The notes beneath the pieces are model-generated. The model saw nothing but the letters and a program-made list of their open reading frames with translations. It was not told the origin of the DNA and searched no databases. From Pseudoruminococcus sp964385235 (GTDB lineage Bacteria > Bacillota > Clostridia > Oscillospirales > Acutalibacteraceae), in NCBI GenBank assembly GCA_964385235.1, contig CAYLOD010000004.1:1-44357 (forward strand): a stretch of 44,357 nt of DNA. Direction: 5' to 3'. Made by a program: the position numbers and the translations under genes. Below are positions 33,076 through 41,555 of this stretch, piece by piece. Each line of letters opens with the position of its first letter. The first letter of the stretch is position 1.

Positions 33076-33220
33076 TGTAAAATCCTTCTCTCATTAAAAT
33101 TTTATTTTTCGGATCTGCACATGAAGCGGACGCCCCATGCTCTCCGGCGCGGTTCTTACGGTGCTGACAATTTTGTTCAAACTGCTCACGCAGCCGTAGG
33201 TCTGCGCGCCTTCTGTAGTA

Positions 33221-33249
33221 ATAATAGCACATGATTTTAAACTTTGCAA
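33221..33249 (-). promoter_or_regulatory. Promoter of the oligosaccharide-uptake operon
   Basis: TTGCAA (33244-33249), 17-nt spacer, TATTAT (33221-33226) with TGC before it (extended -10). The start is near 33214, leaving a leader of about 140 nt that can fold: GGCGCG near the 5' end is complementary to CGCGCC about 55 nt downstream (33205-33210 and 33146-33151 on the + strand). Confidence 0.65.
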
Positions 33250-33606
33250 CCATAAATTGTATTTTTTATTCAAGTAGATAGAAACCTTAACCAAATTTTG
33301 TTTATTATTACTCGTTTTTTTATATTTTTTTACCTATTGCACAAATTGATTTTTCTTTTTTTGTATCATTTTGCTATAAATTTTCCATAAATTTTTCACA
33401 AAATCATGACGTTATTTTTACGGGCATATATGTTATTTTCTTTTTTAGAAAATAACAATATTGTTTTTTAAGCATAACAGCTTTTTTAGTCAGCTTTGAC
33501 AGCATATTGCACAAAACAGCTTTTCACGCATAAAGCCGATAGCTTTTATGTCGTAAAATAACACAATTCCGCGCCGCGTGATTGCGCTTATCCGCGCATA
33601 TGCGTA
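33250..33606. other. AT-rich gene-free stretch upstream of the uptake operon
   Basis: There is no supported gene. Visible signals are a perfect 10-bp hairpin, TGTTATTTTC with GAAAATAACA (33431-33457), long T-runs, and a direct repeat TATTGCACAAA (33335-33345 and 33505-33515) that might be a regulator site. No catabolite-responsive element is obvious. Confidence 0.6.
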
Positions 33607-34239
33607 TCATACAAATGCCCTGACAACGGATACCACGATTAATATCACCCCCGATATAATTGTAAATGCCCGCTGCGGAATGCGCTTTATATTTTTAAGC
33701 CTTACACCTAAATACAAACCCGCACAGAGAAATATAAGCTGGCACAGTCCGCTCATACCCGCGGCGGTTAAAGCATTCACCCCGCTGACGCCCATAGAGA
33801 TCCCGGCCCCGACGGAATCTATCGAGAGCGCCGCGCCTATATAACACGCCTCGAGAGTATCTATGGAATTTGATTTGTCAATATCGCACGACGTGGGATC
33901 TCTTATTATATTGACGGTTATTCCGAGAGGCTTCAGAACAAAGGTAAAGCTTTTTTTCTCCCTGTGATTTTTAGTTTTGCCAAATGAACCAAATATTATG
34001 TATATTCCGAGCAGACAGAGCATACCGCAGCCTATAAGCTTTGATACATTTTCGCTCATCAGCCTCGCGAGCCACTCTCCGCTTACGACCGACACTCCCA
34101 TGATCAATACCGATATTAAGCAGATTATAATACGCGCCCGCCACGATGTCTTTATCCCTCCGAGGGCGCATGAAGCCCCGATAGTAAACGCATCTACCGA
34201 GAGTGAAAGCGATAACAGCAGCAATCCGATAAATTCCAT
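33607..34239 (-). CDS. ytaF: YtaF/MntP-family membrane protein (sporulation membrane protein)
   Basis: The product has 210 residues and six membrane segments in two similar halves, each opening with a LSVDA or LSIDS motif (about 13 and 145), the mark of the MntP/YtaF cation-efflux superfamily. The central polar stretch LGITVNIIRDPTSCDIDKSNSIDTLEA matches the conserved middle of Bacillus YtaF, a 210-residue protein found in spore formers. The ion carried, if any, is unknown. ATG 34239 has GGGGAG 7 nt upstream; the 45 extra codons back to 34374 overlap the divergent ATPase gene and are rejected. Confidence 0.87.
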   Translation of the reverse strand: MEFIGLLLLSLSLSVDAFTIGASCALGGIKTSWRARIIICLISVLIMGVSVVSGEWLARLMSENVSKLIGCGMLCLLGIYIIFGSFGKTKNHREKKSFTFVLKPLGITVNIIRDPTSCDIDKSNSIDTLEACYIGAALSIDSVGAGISMGVSGVNALTAAGMSGLCQLIFLCAGLYLGVRLKNIKRIPQRAFTIISGVILIVVSVVRAFV

Positions 34240-34356
34240 AAAGCAACTCCCCTTAAACGGTGCTGTTATCATCTTATGTATAATTTTCGTTTTTGGCATA
34301 TCGTCCCCGCCGCGTGAGTATAATTTATTGTAAAAAACAGGAAGGGAGCTTAAAAA

Positions 34357-37014
34357 ATGGACTGGCACGCACAATCCTCAAATGAAGTCATAAAAAGTCT
34401 TAAAACCGACGCCAAAAACGGTCTTACCTCCTCGGAAGCACGCCGCAGGCTTGAAAAATACGGCGCGAACCGTCTGCATGAGCAAAAAAAGCCGTCCCTG
34501 CTCGTGAAATTCATCGCGCAGTTTTCGGATTTTATGGTACTCATTCTTCTCATGGCGGCGGGTATTTCCTTTGCTACGGCAATCATCGAGGGCACGGGGG
34601 ATTTTATCGACCCGATAATGATTTTGCTTATTGTCATAATCAACGCCATAACGGGAGTAATTCAGGAAAACCGCGCCGAAAAGGCGATCGACGCCCTTAA
34701 AAAGCTTAGCGCGCCCCACGCCCGCGTCATACGCGACGGCAGGGAAATGAACATTTTGTCCGAGGAGGTAGTGCCGGGAGATATAATCGTCGTAAAAACG
34801 GGCGACATAATGTGCTGTGACGCGAGAATTATCACCGACTCGGCTCTCAAGTCCGAGGAATCCTCTCTCACGGGCGAAGCAGTCCCTTCCGAGAAAAACG
34901 GCAATATAATATGTGACAGCAGCGCTCCGATAGGCGACCGCCGGAATATGCTTTTTTCAACAGGCACTATATCCTCGGGCAGCGCGACAGCCGTAGCCGT
35001 CGCAACGGGCATGAGAACACAGGTCGGCAGGATCGCCGAGATGATAAACGAGGAGGAAAGCCCCAAGACCCCGCTCCAGATAAGTCTTGCGAAAACGGGA
35101 AAGTTACTCGGCATAGGCGCTCTCGCGATATGTGCCGTTATATTTGTACTCGGTCTGCTGCAGCATATACCGCCGCTCAATATGTTCATGATTTCTATAA
35201 GTCTCGCTGTCGCGGCTATACCGGAGGGTCTGCCCGCGGTAGTCACAATAGTCCTCGCGCTCGGCGTCAGGCGTATGGCGTCAAAGCGCGCGATAGTCCG
35301 CAGAATGCCCGCCGTTGAAACTCTCGGCAGAGCCAATGTTATATGTTCGGACAAGACAGGCACCCTTACTCAGAACCGCATGACCGTAACAAGGCTTGAA
35401 ACTCAGTCGGGGGCGGTAAGCTTTAATTCTCCCGAAGGTGCGTTCGCGCTTTCGCTGTGTACGCTATGCAACAACAGCAGACTAAACGCGGACGGTACAT
35501 CCTATGGCGACCCGACCGAGGGCGCGCTGATAGCAGCCGCCTCAGTGGCGGGGCGCAAAAAAGAGAAACTCGAACAGGAATTTCCGCGAGTAAAGGAATT
35601 TCCGTTCGACTCTGCGCGAAAGCGTATGACGACGATACATAAGCTGAAAACAGGCGGTTACCGCATCATTACAAAGGGTGCGCCCGATATGCTTCTGCCG
35701 CTGTGCACATCGGCGACTAACGGCGGTATGAACAGCGCTCTGCGGCGGGAGCTTTTGTCGAAAAATGAGAAAATGGCGTCGGACGCGCTTCGAGTTCTTG
35801 CAGTCGCTTACCGCGACACGGACAAAATCCCTTCAACCGCGGAGGACGCCGAGCGGGGGCTGATATTTACGGCATTCGCGGGCATGATAGATCCTCCGCG
35901 TCCCGAGGCAAAGCTCGCTGTCGCGCGCTGCAAAACAGCAGGCATCAAGCCCGTAATGATAACGGGAGATCACATTGAAACCGCAAAGGCTATCGCACGG
36001 GAACTCGGCATATATACGAACGGCGACAAATCAATGACCGGCGCGGAGCTTGATAAGCTGTCAGACGACGAACTGAAGAAAAATATATTCTCATATTCGG
36101 TCTTTGCCCGTGTATCGCCGGAACATAAGGTACGGATCGTCAAAGCTTTCCGTTCCGCGTCGGCTGTCGTCGCAATGACGGGCGACGGAGTGAACGACGC
36201 CCCCGCCCTCAAAGCCGCCGACATAGGCTGCGCCATGGGCATAACGGGGACAGACGTCGCAAAGAGCGCCGCCGATATGGTTCTTACCGACGACAATTTT
36301 TCAACCATTGTAGACGCTGTTTCCGAGGGCAGGGGAATATACGAAAATATCAAAAAAACAGTCCACTTCCTTCTGTCAAGCAATATAGGCGAAATAATCA
36401 CCGTTTTCACATCGTTTCTTCTGCGGCTGCCGTCGCCGCTGCTCGCCATACAGCTTTTGTGGGTAAATCTCGTCACCGACAGTCTGCCCGCGCTCGCTCT
36501 CGGCGTCGAGCCTACTCCCGACGATATAATGGAAAAAAAGCCGAATGATTCAAGGAAAAGCCTTTTCGCCGACGGAATGGTTTTTAATATAGCTGTCGAG
36601 GGCTGCTTTATCGGCGCGCTGTCATTCCTTGCTTTCACAATAGGGCGTGTTTTCTTCGACCATGGAGGCGAACCTGTTATCGGGCGTACAATGACTTTCG
36701 CCTCGCTCAGTCTTTGTCAGCTTGTGCATTCGTTCAATATAAAAAGCGAACACTCCATTTTCAAGGGAGGTTTGTTTTCTAACCCCAAGCTTATAATCTC
36801 ATTTATTGTGGGCGTTATAATGCAGGTATCCGTAATATCTATCCCGCCGCTTGCCGCCGTATTCAAGGCGACTCCCCTTTCACCGCTCCAGTGGCTGATA
36901 GTAGCGGGCTTATCACTTGTCCCGCTGGCAGTCGTAGAAACAGAAAAGCTCATATCCTCCATGAGAAAAAGGAAAAATCGCGTGCTTCCGATAGGCGGCA
37001 TAGTCACCCGCTGA
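34357..37014 (+). CDS. P-type cation ATPase, Ca2+-transporting type (P2A)
   Basis: The product has 885 residues with full P-type layout: an N-terminal cation-ATPase domain, LTGEAVPSEK actuator loop (about 171-180), four membrane segments with PEGL (about 289-292) as ion site, phosphorylation motif SDKTGTLTQN with Asp332, KGAPDMLL nucleotide site, TGDGVNDAPAL hinge, and six C-terminal spans with LLWVNLVTDSLPALALG. This combination marks SERCA/PMR1-like Ca2+ pumps (type IIA) of Firmicutes, which export Ca2+ (some also Mn2+). ATG 34357 has AAGGGAG upstream. A TATAAT at 34319-34324 may be the -10, but no good -35 accompanies it. The gene is divergent from ytaF. Confidence 0.95.
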   Translation: MDWHAQSSNEVIKSLKTDAKNGLTSSEARRRLEKYGANRLHEQKKPSLLVKFIAQFSDFMVLILLMAAGISFATAIIEGTGDFIDPIMILLIVIINAITGVIQENRAEKAIDALKKLSAPHARVIRDGREMNILSEEVVPGDIIVVKTGDIMCCDARIITDSALKSEESSLTGEAVPSEKNGNIICDSSAPIGDRRNMLFSTGTISSGSATAVAVATGMRTQVGRIAEMINEEESPKTPLQISLAKTGKLLGIGALAICAVIFVLGLLQHIPPLNMFMISISLAVAAIPEGLPAVVTIVLALGVRRMASKRAIVRRMPAVETLGRANVICSDKTGTLTQNRMTVTRLETQSGAVSFNSPEGAFALSLCTLCNNSRLNADGTSYGDPTEGALIAAASVAGRKKEKLEQEFPRVKEFPFDSARKRMTTIHKLKTGGYRIITKGAPDMLLPLCTSATNGGMNSALRRELLSKNEKMASDALRVLAVAYRDTDKIPSTAEDAERGLIFTAFAGMIDPPRPEAKLAVARCKTAGIKPVMITGDHIETAKAIARELGIYTNGDKSMTGAELDKLSDDELKKNIFSYSVFARVSPEHKVRIVKAFRSASAVVAMTGDGVNDAPALKAADIGCAMGITGTDVAKSAADMVLTDDNFSTIVDAVSEGRGIYENIKKTVHFLLSSNIGEIITVFTSFLLRLPSPLLAIQLLWVNLVTDSLPALALGVEPTPDDIMEKKPNDSRKSLFADGMVFNIAVEGCFIGALSFLAFTIGRVFFDHGGEPVIGRTMTFASLSLCQLVHSFNIKSEHSIFKGGLFSNPKLIISFIVGVIMQVSVISIPPLAAVFKATPLSPLQWLIVAGLSLVPLAVVETEKLISSMRKRKNRVLPIGGIVTR

Positions 37015-37033
37015 TACATAAGGAAAATGATTT

Positions 37034-37064
37034 GGGCATCACCTCGTGATGTCCTTTTTCTTTT
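37034..37064 (+). terminator. Rho-independent terminator of the Ca2+ ATPase gene
   Basis: GGGCATCAC (37034-37042) pairs with GTGATGTCC (37046-37054) with a G-T pair, followed by TTTTTCTTTT. It begins 20 nt after the stop. Confidence 0.9.
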
Positions 37065-37213
37065 ATTGAATCATTTTTAAAAATTTTTTTATTTTTAAAG
37101 GGATTTTTAAATTTATATCGTATTAAATGGTAAGGGTTTTGCAGGCTTTGTCACATATGTTTAAAAGCTTTGGGATTTTGGGCGCTGGCAGCAATCTATA
37201 GGGGGCGGTGACT

Positions 37214-38212
37214 TTGAACATAAGGGAACAGACAGAAAAACTTGAGGAGCAAACGCTCTCTCCCCTCGCGGCTCTCGCGAAAAACAGCTCCGGCCGTGAA
37301 AAATACGAGCCGGAATGCTCCGTCAGAACCTGCTTTCAGCGCGACAGGGACAGGATAATCCACTGCAAGGCGTTCAGAAGACTGAAGCATAAAACACAGG
37401 TTTTTCTCTCGCCGGAGGGCGACCACTACAGGACGCGTCTTACCCACACGCTTGAAGTTTCGCAAATAGCCCGAACCATCGCGCGGGCGCTGCGGCTCAA
37501 CGAGGATTTGACGGAAGCCGTATCTCTCGGTCACGACCTCGGTCACACGCCGTTCGGCCACGCGGGAGAACGCGCTCTGAACGACATCTCTCCAAAAGGC
37601 TTCCGGCACTATGAGCAAAGCGTTCGCGTCGTTGATTATCTCGAAAAGGACGGCGCCGGACTTAACCTGACGTTTGAAACGCGCAACGGGATTCTCTGCC
37701 ACACGCAGGGGGAACAGGCTGCAACTCTCGAGGGCAGAATAGTGCGCTTAGCCGACAGAATAGCCTACATAAACCACGACATCGACGACGCCATACGAGG
37801 GGGGATAATATCCGAAAACGATATTCCCTACCATATCCAGAGCGTTCTCGGCAGCAAGACGAGCGAGCGCATAAACCGTCTTGTGATTTCCGTCATAGAA
37901 AACTCACAAAACGGTGAAATAGCTATGTCGGAGGAAGTCAAAAAATACTTTGACGAGCTTCACTCGTTTATGTTTGAATACGTTTACAAAAACGAATCGG
38001 CCAAGGGCGAGGAAAAGAAGATACCCAAGCTCATAGAAACACTGTACAGCTATTTTTATGAGCACCCTCAAAAAATTCCGCAGGAGATCATAAGGCTTTC
38101 AGACGGGGATCTTGACCGCGCCGTATGCGACTATATCGCCGGCATGACGGATCATTATGCCATAGAGCAGTTCAAGGAGCTTTTGATACCCAAATCATGG
38201 AATAAGCTTTAG
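37214..38212 (+). CDS. dgt: Deoxyguanosinetriphosphate triphosphohydrolase (dGTPase-like HD protein)
   Basis: The product has 332 residues from TTG 37214. The HD metal site is seen as the conserved His in RTRLTHTLEVSQIAR (His78), His107-Asp108 in SLGHDLGHTPFGHAGE, and a later Asp in RLADRIAYINHDIDD. The DRDRIIHCKAFRRLKHKTQVF block is typical of the dGTPase family, which splits dNTPs to nucleoside and triphosphate. TTG 37214 has AGGGGG 8 nt upstream; the GTG at 37208 sits too close to that site. It is first in a dgt-dnaG-rpoD cluster (21 nt to dnaG), an order common in Clostridia. Confidence 0.94.
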   Translation: MNIREQTEKLEEQTLSPLAALAKNSSGREKYEPECSVRTCFQRDRDRIIHCKAFRRLKHKTQVFLSPEGDHYRTRLTHTLEVSQIARTIARALRLNEDLTEAVSLGHDLGHTPFGHAGERALNDISPKGFRHYEQSVRVVDYLEKDGAGLNLTFETRNGILCHTQGEQAATLEGRIVRLADRIAYINHDIDDAIRGGIISENDIPYHIQSVLGSKTSERINRLVISVIENSQNGEIAMSEEVKKYFDELHSFMFEYVYKNESAKGEEKKIPKLIETLYSYFYEHPQKIPQEIIRLSDGDLDRAVCDYIAGMTDHYAIEQFKELLIPKSWNKL

Positions 38213-38233
38213 CGCGTCTATTTTAAAAAGGAG

Positions 38234-40018
38234 GTGACAGTTATACCGTTACCCGATGATTTTATACAGGAGCTCAAACTCCGAACCGATATTGTAAGTG
38301 TTATATCGGGATACGTCAATCTCAAGAGAAGCGGACGGAATCTCGTGGGGCTTTGTCCGTTTCACAGTGAGAAAACCCCGTCTTTCAACGTTTCCCCGGA
38401 AAACGGCTTTTTTCACTGTTTCGGATGCGGCGCGGGCGGAGATGTTATAACATTTATACGGCGGATAGAAAACCTCGATTACATAGATGCCGTCAAGCTG
38501 CTTGCCTCACGGGCAGGGCTTGAAATGCCGACAGACACGGCTTCACGCGGCATGAGTGAGCTTAGGAAGCGTATTTATGAGGCAAACCGGGAGGCGGCCC
38601 GTTTTTACCACAGGACGCTATATTCAAAGGAAGGCGTGCAGGGGCTTTCATATCTGCGCAGGCGCGCGCTTTCGGAGTCAACGATAAAGCACTTCGGTCT
38701 GGGCTATTCGCCGCCGTCGCGATACGCTCTTGTTGACTTTCTCCGCTCAAAGGGCTTTAAGGATTCGGAACTTGTCAGTGCTAACCTCGCATTTATGTCA
38801 AAAAGCGGTCACGCGACAGACAGGTTTGCCGACAGGGTAATGTTTCCGATAATTGATGTGAGGGGAAACGTTATCGCTTTCGGCGGCAGAATAATGTCCG
38901 ACGAAAAACCCAAGTATCTCAACACCTCCGATACGCCTGTTTTCAAGAAAAGCTCCAACCTTTTTGCGCTTAATTTTGCGAAAAACGTCGGAGAGAGTAT
39001 GCTGATACTTTGCGAGGGCTATATGGACGTTATCGCTCTGCATCAGGCGGGCTTTCAGAATGCCGTCGCGACGCTCGGTACAGCGATCACAACGGAACAG
39101 GCAATGATGATCAAACGATACGCCGACGAGGTCGCCATATGCTACGACGCAGACGAAGCGGGTCAGAAGGCGACGTCGCGGGCAATAGACATACTTCGCC
39201 CGACGGGTATTAAAATCAGGGTCGTCACCGTTCCGAGCGGAAAAGACCCCGACGAGTTCATACGCTCCTATGGCGAGCAGGGGACTGCGCGCTTCCGCAA
39301 GCTTCTTGACGGCAGCGGAAACGATATGCGTTATCGGATTGAAAAACTGCGCCAAAGGTACGATACGCAAATTCCCGAGCAGCGCGTAATGTTTCTCACG
39401 GAATGCGCGAAGCTGTTTGCTAAGCTCGACAACAGCATAGAGCTTGACGTTTACGCAGGCGAACTTGCCGAGGAGCTTTCTGTCACGAAAAGCTCCATAA
39501 TATCGCAGGTTGAAAAATACAAAAAACAATCATACAAAAGGGCGCGCAGAGATGAGATGCAAAATATCCGTCTTTCCACCTCCGCCGCCGCGGACAGAAT
39601 AAACCCCGAAAAGCACGGCAATCTTCGCGCCGCGAGCGCTGAGGAAGCAATTATAGCGTTACTAATAAATAATCCCGACTTAGCCGATACTATATTGTCA
39701 CGGATAAGTCCCGACAAATTCATCACATCATTTAACAGGCGGATATTTACGATCCTTATCGACCGCATAAAAGATTCGCGTTCCATATCGCTGATGGATA
39801 TTTCCGGCGAGCTTTCCACCGACGAGGTCAGCAGCGTCGCGTCAATTTTAACAGCCCGTCCGCGTGAAAACAATCCCGTACAAGCGGTCAACGAATATAT
39901 AGATATACTGCTTGAGGAAAACGAAAAAATGACGCCCGAGCAGATTGACAGTGCAAGTAACGAGGAAATCATGGAACATATGAGAAAATTAAGGGAAAGA
40001 AAAAACAGGAGGGCATAA
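38234..40018 (+). CDS. dnaG: DNA primase
   Basis: The product has 594 residues counted from GTG 38234. The CHC2 zinc finger is Cys41, His44, Cys62, Cys65. The Toprim catalytic site shows LILCEGYMDV with the Glu near residue 260, CYDADEAG and PSGKDPDEF. A C-terminal helicase-interaction region (about 430-594) ends in an acidic and basic helix. It makes RNA primers at the fork. The start is odd: the only canonical codon, GTG 38234, lies inside the perfect AAGGAGGTGA ribosome binding site (38228-38237), while 5 nt after that site stands ATA (38243), which would give a PLPDDFIQEL start that fits the family. Gene limits at the 5' end are therefore uncertain by three codons. Confidence 0.97.
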   Translation: MTVIPLPDDFIQELKLRTDIVSVISGYVNLKRSGRNLVGLCPFHSEKTPSFNVSPENGFFHCFGCGAGGDVITFIRRIENLDYIDAVKLLASRAGLEMPTDTASRGMSELRKRIYEANREAARFYHRTLYSKEGVQGLSYLRRRALSESTIKHFGLGYSPPSRYALVDFLRSKGFKDSELVSANLAFMSKSGHATDRFADRVMFPIIDVRGNVIAFGGRIMSDEKPKYLNTSDTPVFKKSSNLFALNFAKNVGESMLILCEGYMDVIALHQAGFQNAVATLGTAITTEQAMMIKRYADEVAICYDADEAGQKATSRAIDILRPTGIKIRVVTVPSGKDPDEFIRSYGEQGTARFRKLLDGSGNDMRYRIEKLRQRYDTQIPEQRVMFLTECAKLFAKLDNSIELDVYAGELAEELSVTKSSIISQVEKYKKQSYKRARRDEMQNIRLSTSAAADRINPEKHGNLRAASAEEAIIALLINNPDLADTILSRISPDKFITSFNRRIFTILIDRIKDSRSISLMDISGELSTDEVSSVASILTARPRENNPVQAVNEYIDILLEENEKMTPEQIDSASNEEIMEHMRKLRERKNRRA

Positions 40019-40020
40019 AA

Positions 40021-41115
40021 ATGAATGCAACACCTCAACAGGAAAAGAAAGCGGCGACTCCGATGAAGGCGCTCCTTGACATAGCAAAGATCAAGGGGCA
40101 GATCTCAAGCAAGGAGATACTTGACACTATCGGTGATGATATAGAGCCCGAACAGATTGAAAAAATTTACGACACTCTCGAGTCAAACGGCATAGAAATC
40201 ATTGAGGATATTGACGATATTGTCCTTGACTCTCTCGACATAGACGATGAAGATGACGACGAAGCGGAGCCCACGCCCGATGGAATAACGATCGACGACC
40301 CCGTCAAAATCTATCTCAAGGAGATCGGCCGTGTGCCGCTCCTCAGCCCCGACGAGGAAGTAGAGCTTGCCATGAAAATTTCCGAGGGAGATACCGCGGC
40401 TAAGCAGCGTCTTTCGGAGGCGAATCTCAGGCTTGTTGTCAGCATCGCGAAGCGTTATTTAGGCAGAGGTATGCAGTTCCTTGATTTGATTCAGGAGGGC
40501 AATCTCGGACTTATGAAGGCGGTCGAGAAGTTTGACTGCACTAAGGGCTTCAAGTTCTCAACATATGCCACATGGTGGATACGTCAAGCCATAACAAGGG
40601 CTATTGCAGATCAGGCGAGGACTATCCGCATACCTGTCCATATGGTGGAAACCATCAACAAGGTCAAGAAGGTATCAAGTCAGCTTCTCCACCAGAACGG
40701 TCACGAGCCGTCCGCCAATGAAATCGCGGAAGAGCTTGATATGCCTGTAGACAAGGTTCGAGAAATTATGCGTGTAGCACAGGAGCCTGTATCGCTCGAA
40801 ACGCCCATCGGCGAGGAGGAGGACAGCCATCTCGGCGACTTCATTCCCGACGACGACGCGCCCGCTCCACAGGACGCGGCGTCGCACACCCTTCTCAAGG
40901 AACAGCTTTCGGAGGTTCTCTCAACACTTACCCTGCGGGAGGAAAAGGTTCTCAGGCTTCGCTTCGGTCTTGAGGACGGACGTTCACGCACGCTTGAGGA
41001 GGTCGGCAGAGAGTTTAACGTAACACGGGAGCGCATAAGGCAAATCGAGGCAAAAGCCCTCAGAAAGCTCCGCCACCCCAGCCGCAGCAAAAAATTAAAG
41101 GATTTCCTCGATTAG
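40021..41115 (+). CDS. rpoD: RNA polymerase primary sigma factor RpoD/SigA
   Basis: The product has 364 residues. A short region 1.1 (about 10-60) is followed by a very acidic patch around residues 60-86. Region 1.2 follows (DPVKIYLKEIGRVPLLS), then region 2 with FLDLIQEGNLGLMKAVEKFD and the promoter-melting TYATWWIRQAITRAIADQ, region 3 with IPVHMVETINK, and region 4 with TLREEKVLRLRFG and the helix-turn-helix VTRERIRQIEAKALRKLRH. It directs transcription of housekeeping genes; the TTGACA-17-TATAAT promoters in this window fit it. ATG 40021 follows the dnaG stop by 2 nt, with AGGAGG upstream in the dnaG end. Confidence 0.98.
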   Translation: MNATPQQEKKAATPMKALLDIAKIKGQISSKEILDTIGDDIEPEQIEKIYDTLESNGIEIIEDIDDIVLDSLDIDDEDDDEAEPTPDGITIDDPVKIYLKEIGRVPLLSPDEEVELAMKISEGDTAAKQRLSEANLRLVVSIAKRYLGRGMQFLDLIQEGNLGLMKAVEKFDCTKGFKFSTYATWWIRQAITRAIADQARTIRIPVHMVETINKVKKVSSQLLHQNGHEPSANEIAEELDMPVDKVREIMRVAQEPVSLETPIGEEEDSHLGDFIPDDDAPAPQDAASHTLLKEQLSEVLSTLTLREEKVLRLRFGLEDGRSRTLEEVGREFNVTRERIRQIEAKALRKLRHPSRSKKLKDFLD

Positions 41116-41257
41116 TCGATTGCCCCGACGGGCAAGTCGCGTAACCGTCCGGCAAGCCTCGCTCGGCTTCAGCATGGGACACTTATTGCCGCGTGGGATC
41201 GATATTACAAATTAACCACATCAGCACACGCAAGTAAACCGCTAACTACGTCTTGCA

Positions 41258-41296
41258 CGGCACAAAAACAGCCACGTCAGTGCCGAAGTTTTTTAC
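41258..41296 (+). terminator. Probable terminator of dgt-dnaG-rpoD
   Basis: CGGCAC (41258-41263) pairs with GTGCCG (41280-41285) over a 16-nt loop, followed by AAGTTTTTTA. The stem is short. The 140 nt between rpoD and this site show no gene. Confidence 0.55.
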
Positions 41297-41318
41297 TGTA
41301 TGCTATATAATAAAAATG

Positions 41319-41361
41319 AAAAATGGTGTAACACCTAAAGGTGCTGCACCATTTTTGTTCA
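41319..41361 (+). terminator. Bidirectional terminator between rpoD and the ABC exporter gene
   Basis: AAAAATGGTG (41319-41328) pairs with CACCATTTTT (41347-41356), and an inner CACC/GGTG pair closes a TAAA loop. Both strands end in T-runs, so it can end rpoD transcripts and those of the - strand exporter operon. Confidence 0.85.
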
Positions 41362-41506
41362 GCGAAAAACCCGGCAGTGTATAGGAAATGCCAGTGCGTC
41401 ATAATAGAAAGTCTTTTCCATATGGTAACTCTTGGTAACTTCCTCTCTACGCGTCAATAAGCATATTATGCCGACGCCGAGCGAGCGCAAGCGAGCGATT
41501 ACGCGT

Positions 41507-41555
41507 CTTTCCGGCGGGGGTACCCCGCCGAGGCTTTCCGACGGGGTACCCCGCT
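41507..41555. repeat. Two tandem GGGGTACCCC palindrome units
   Basis: Two units of about 25 bp, each CTTTCCG-N-CGGGG(G)TACCCCGC, stand in tandem; the second runs into the stop codon of the exporter gene. Each centre is a GC-rich palindrome able to form a hairpin (GGCGGGG-GTACCCCGCC). No T-run follows on either strand. A related GGTACC-centred pair forms the stem at 3786-3826. Confidence 0.8.

Noticed and set aside
34240..34374. 45-residue N-terminal extension of YtaF
   Set aside because: It overlaps the start of the divergent ATPase gene. ATG 34239 has GGGGAG and gives exactly the family length.
38798..39529. 243-codon ORF antisense to dnaG
   Set aside because: Shadow frame over the Toprim domain; no start signals and no family likeness.
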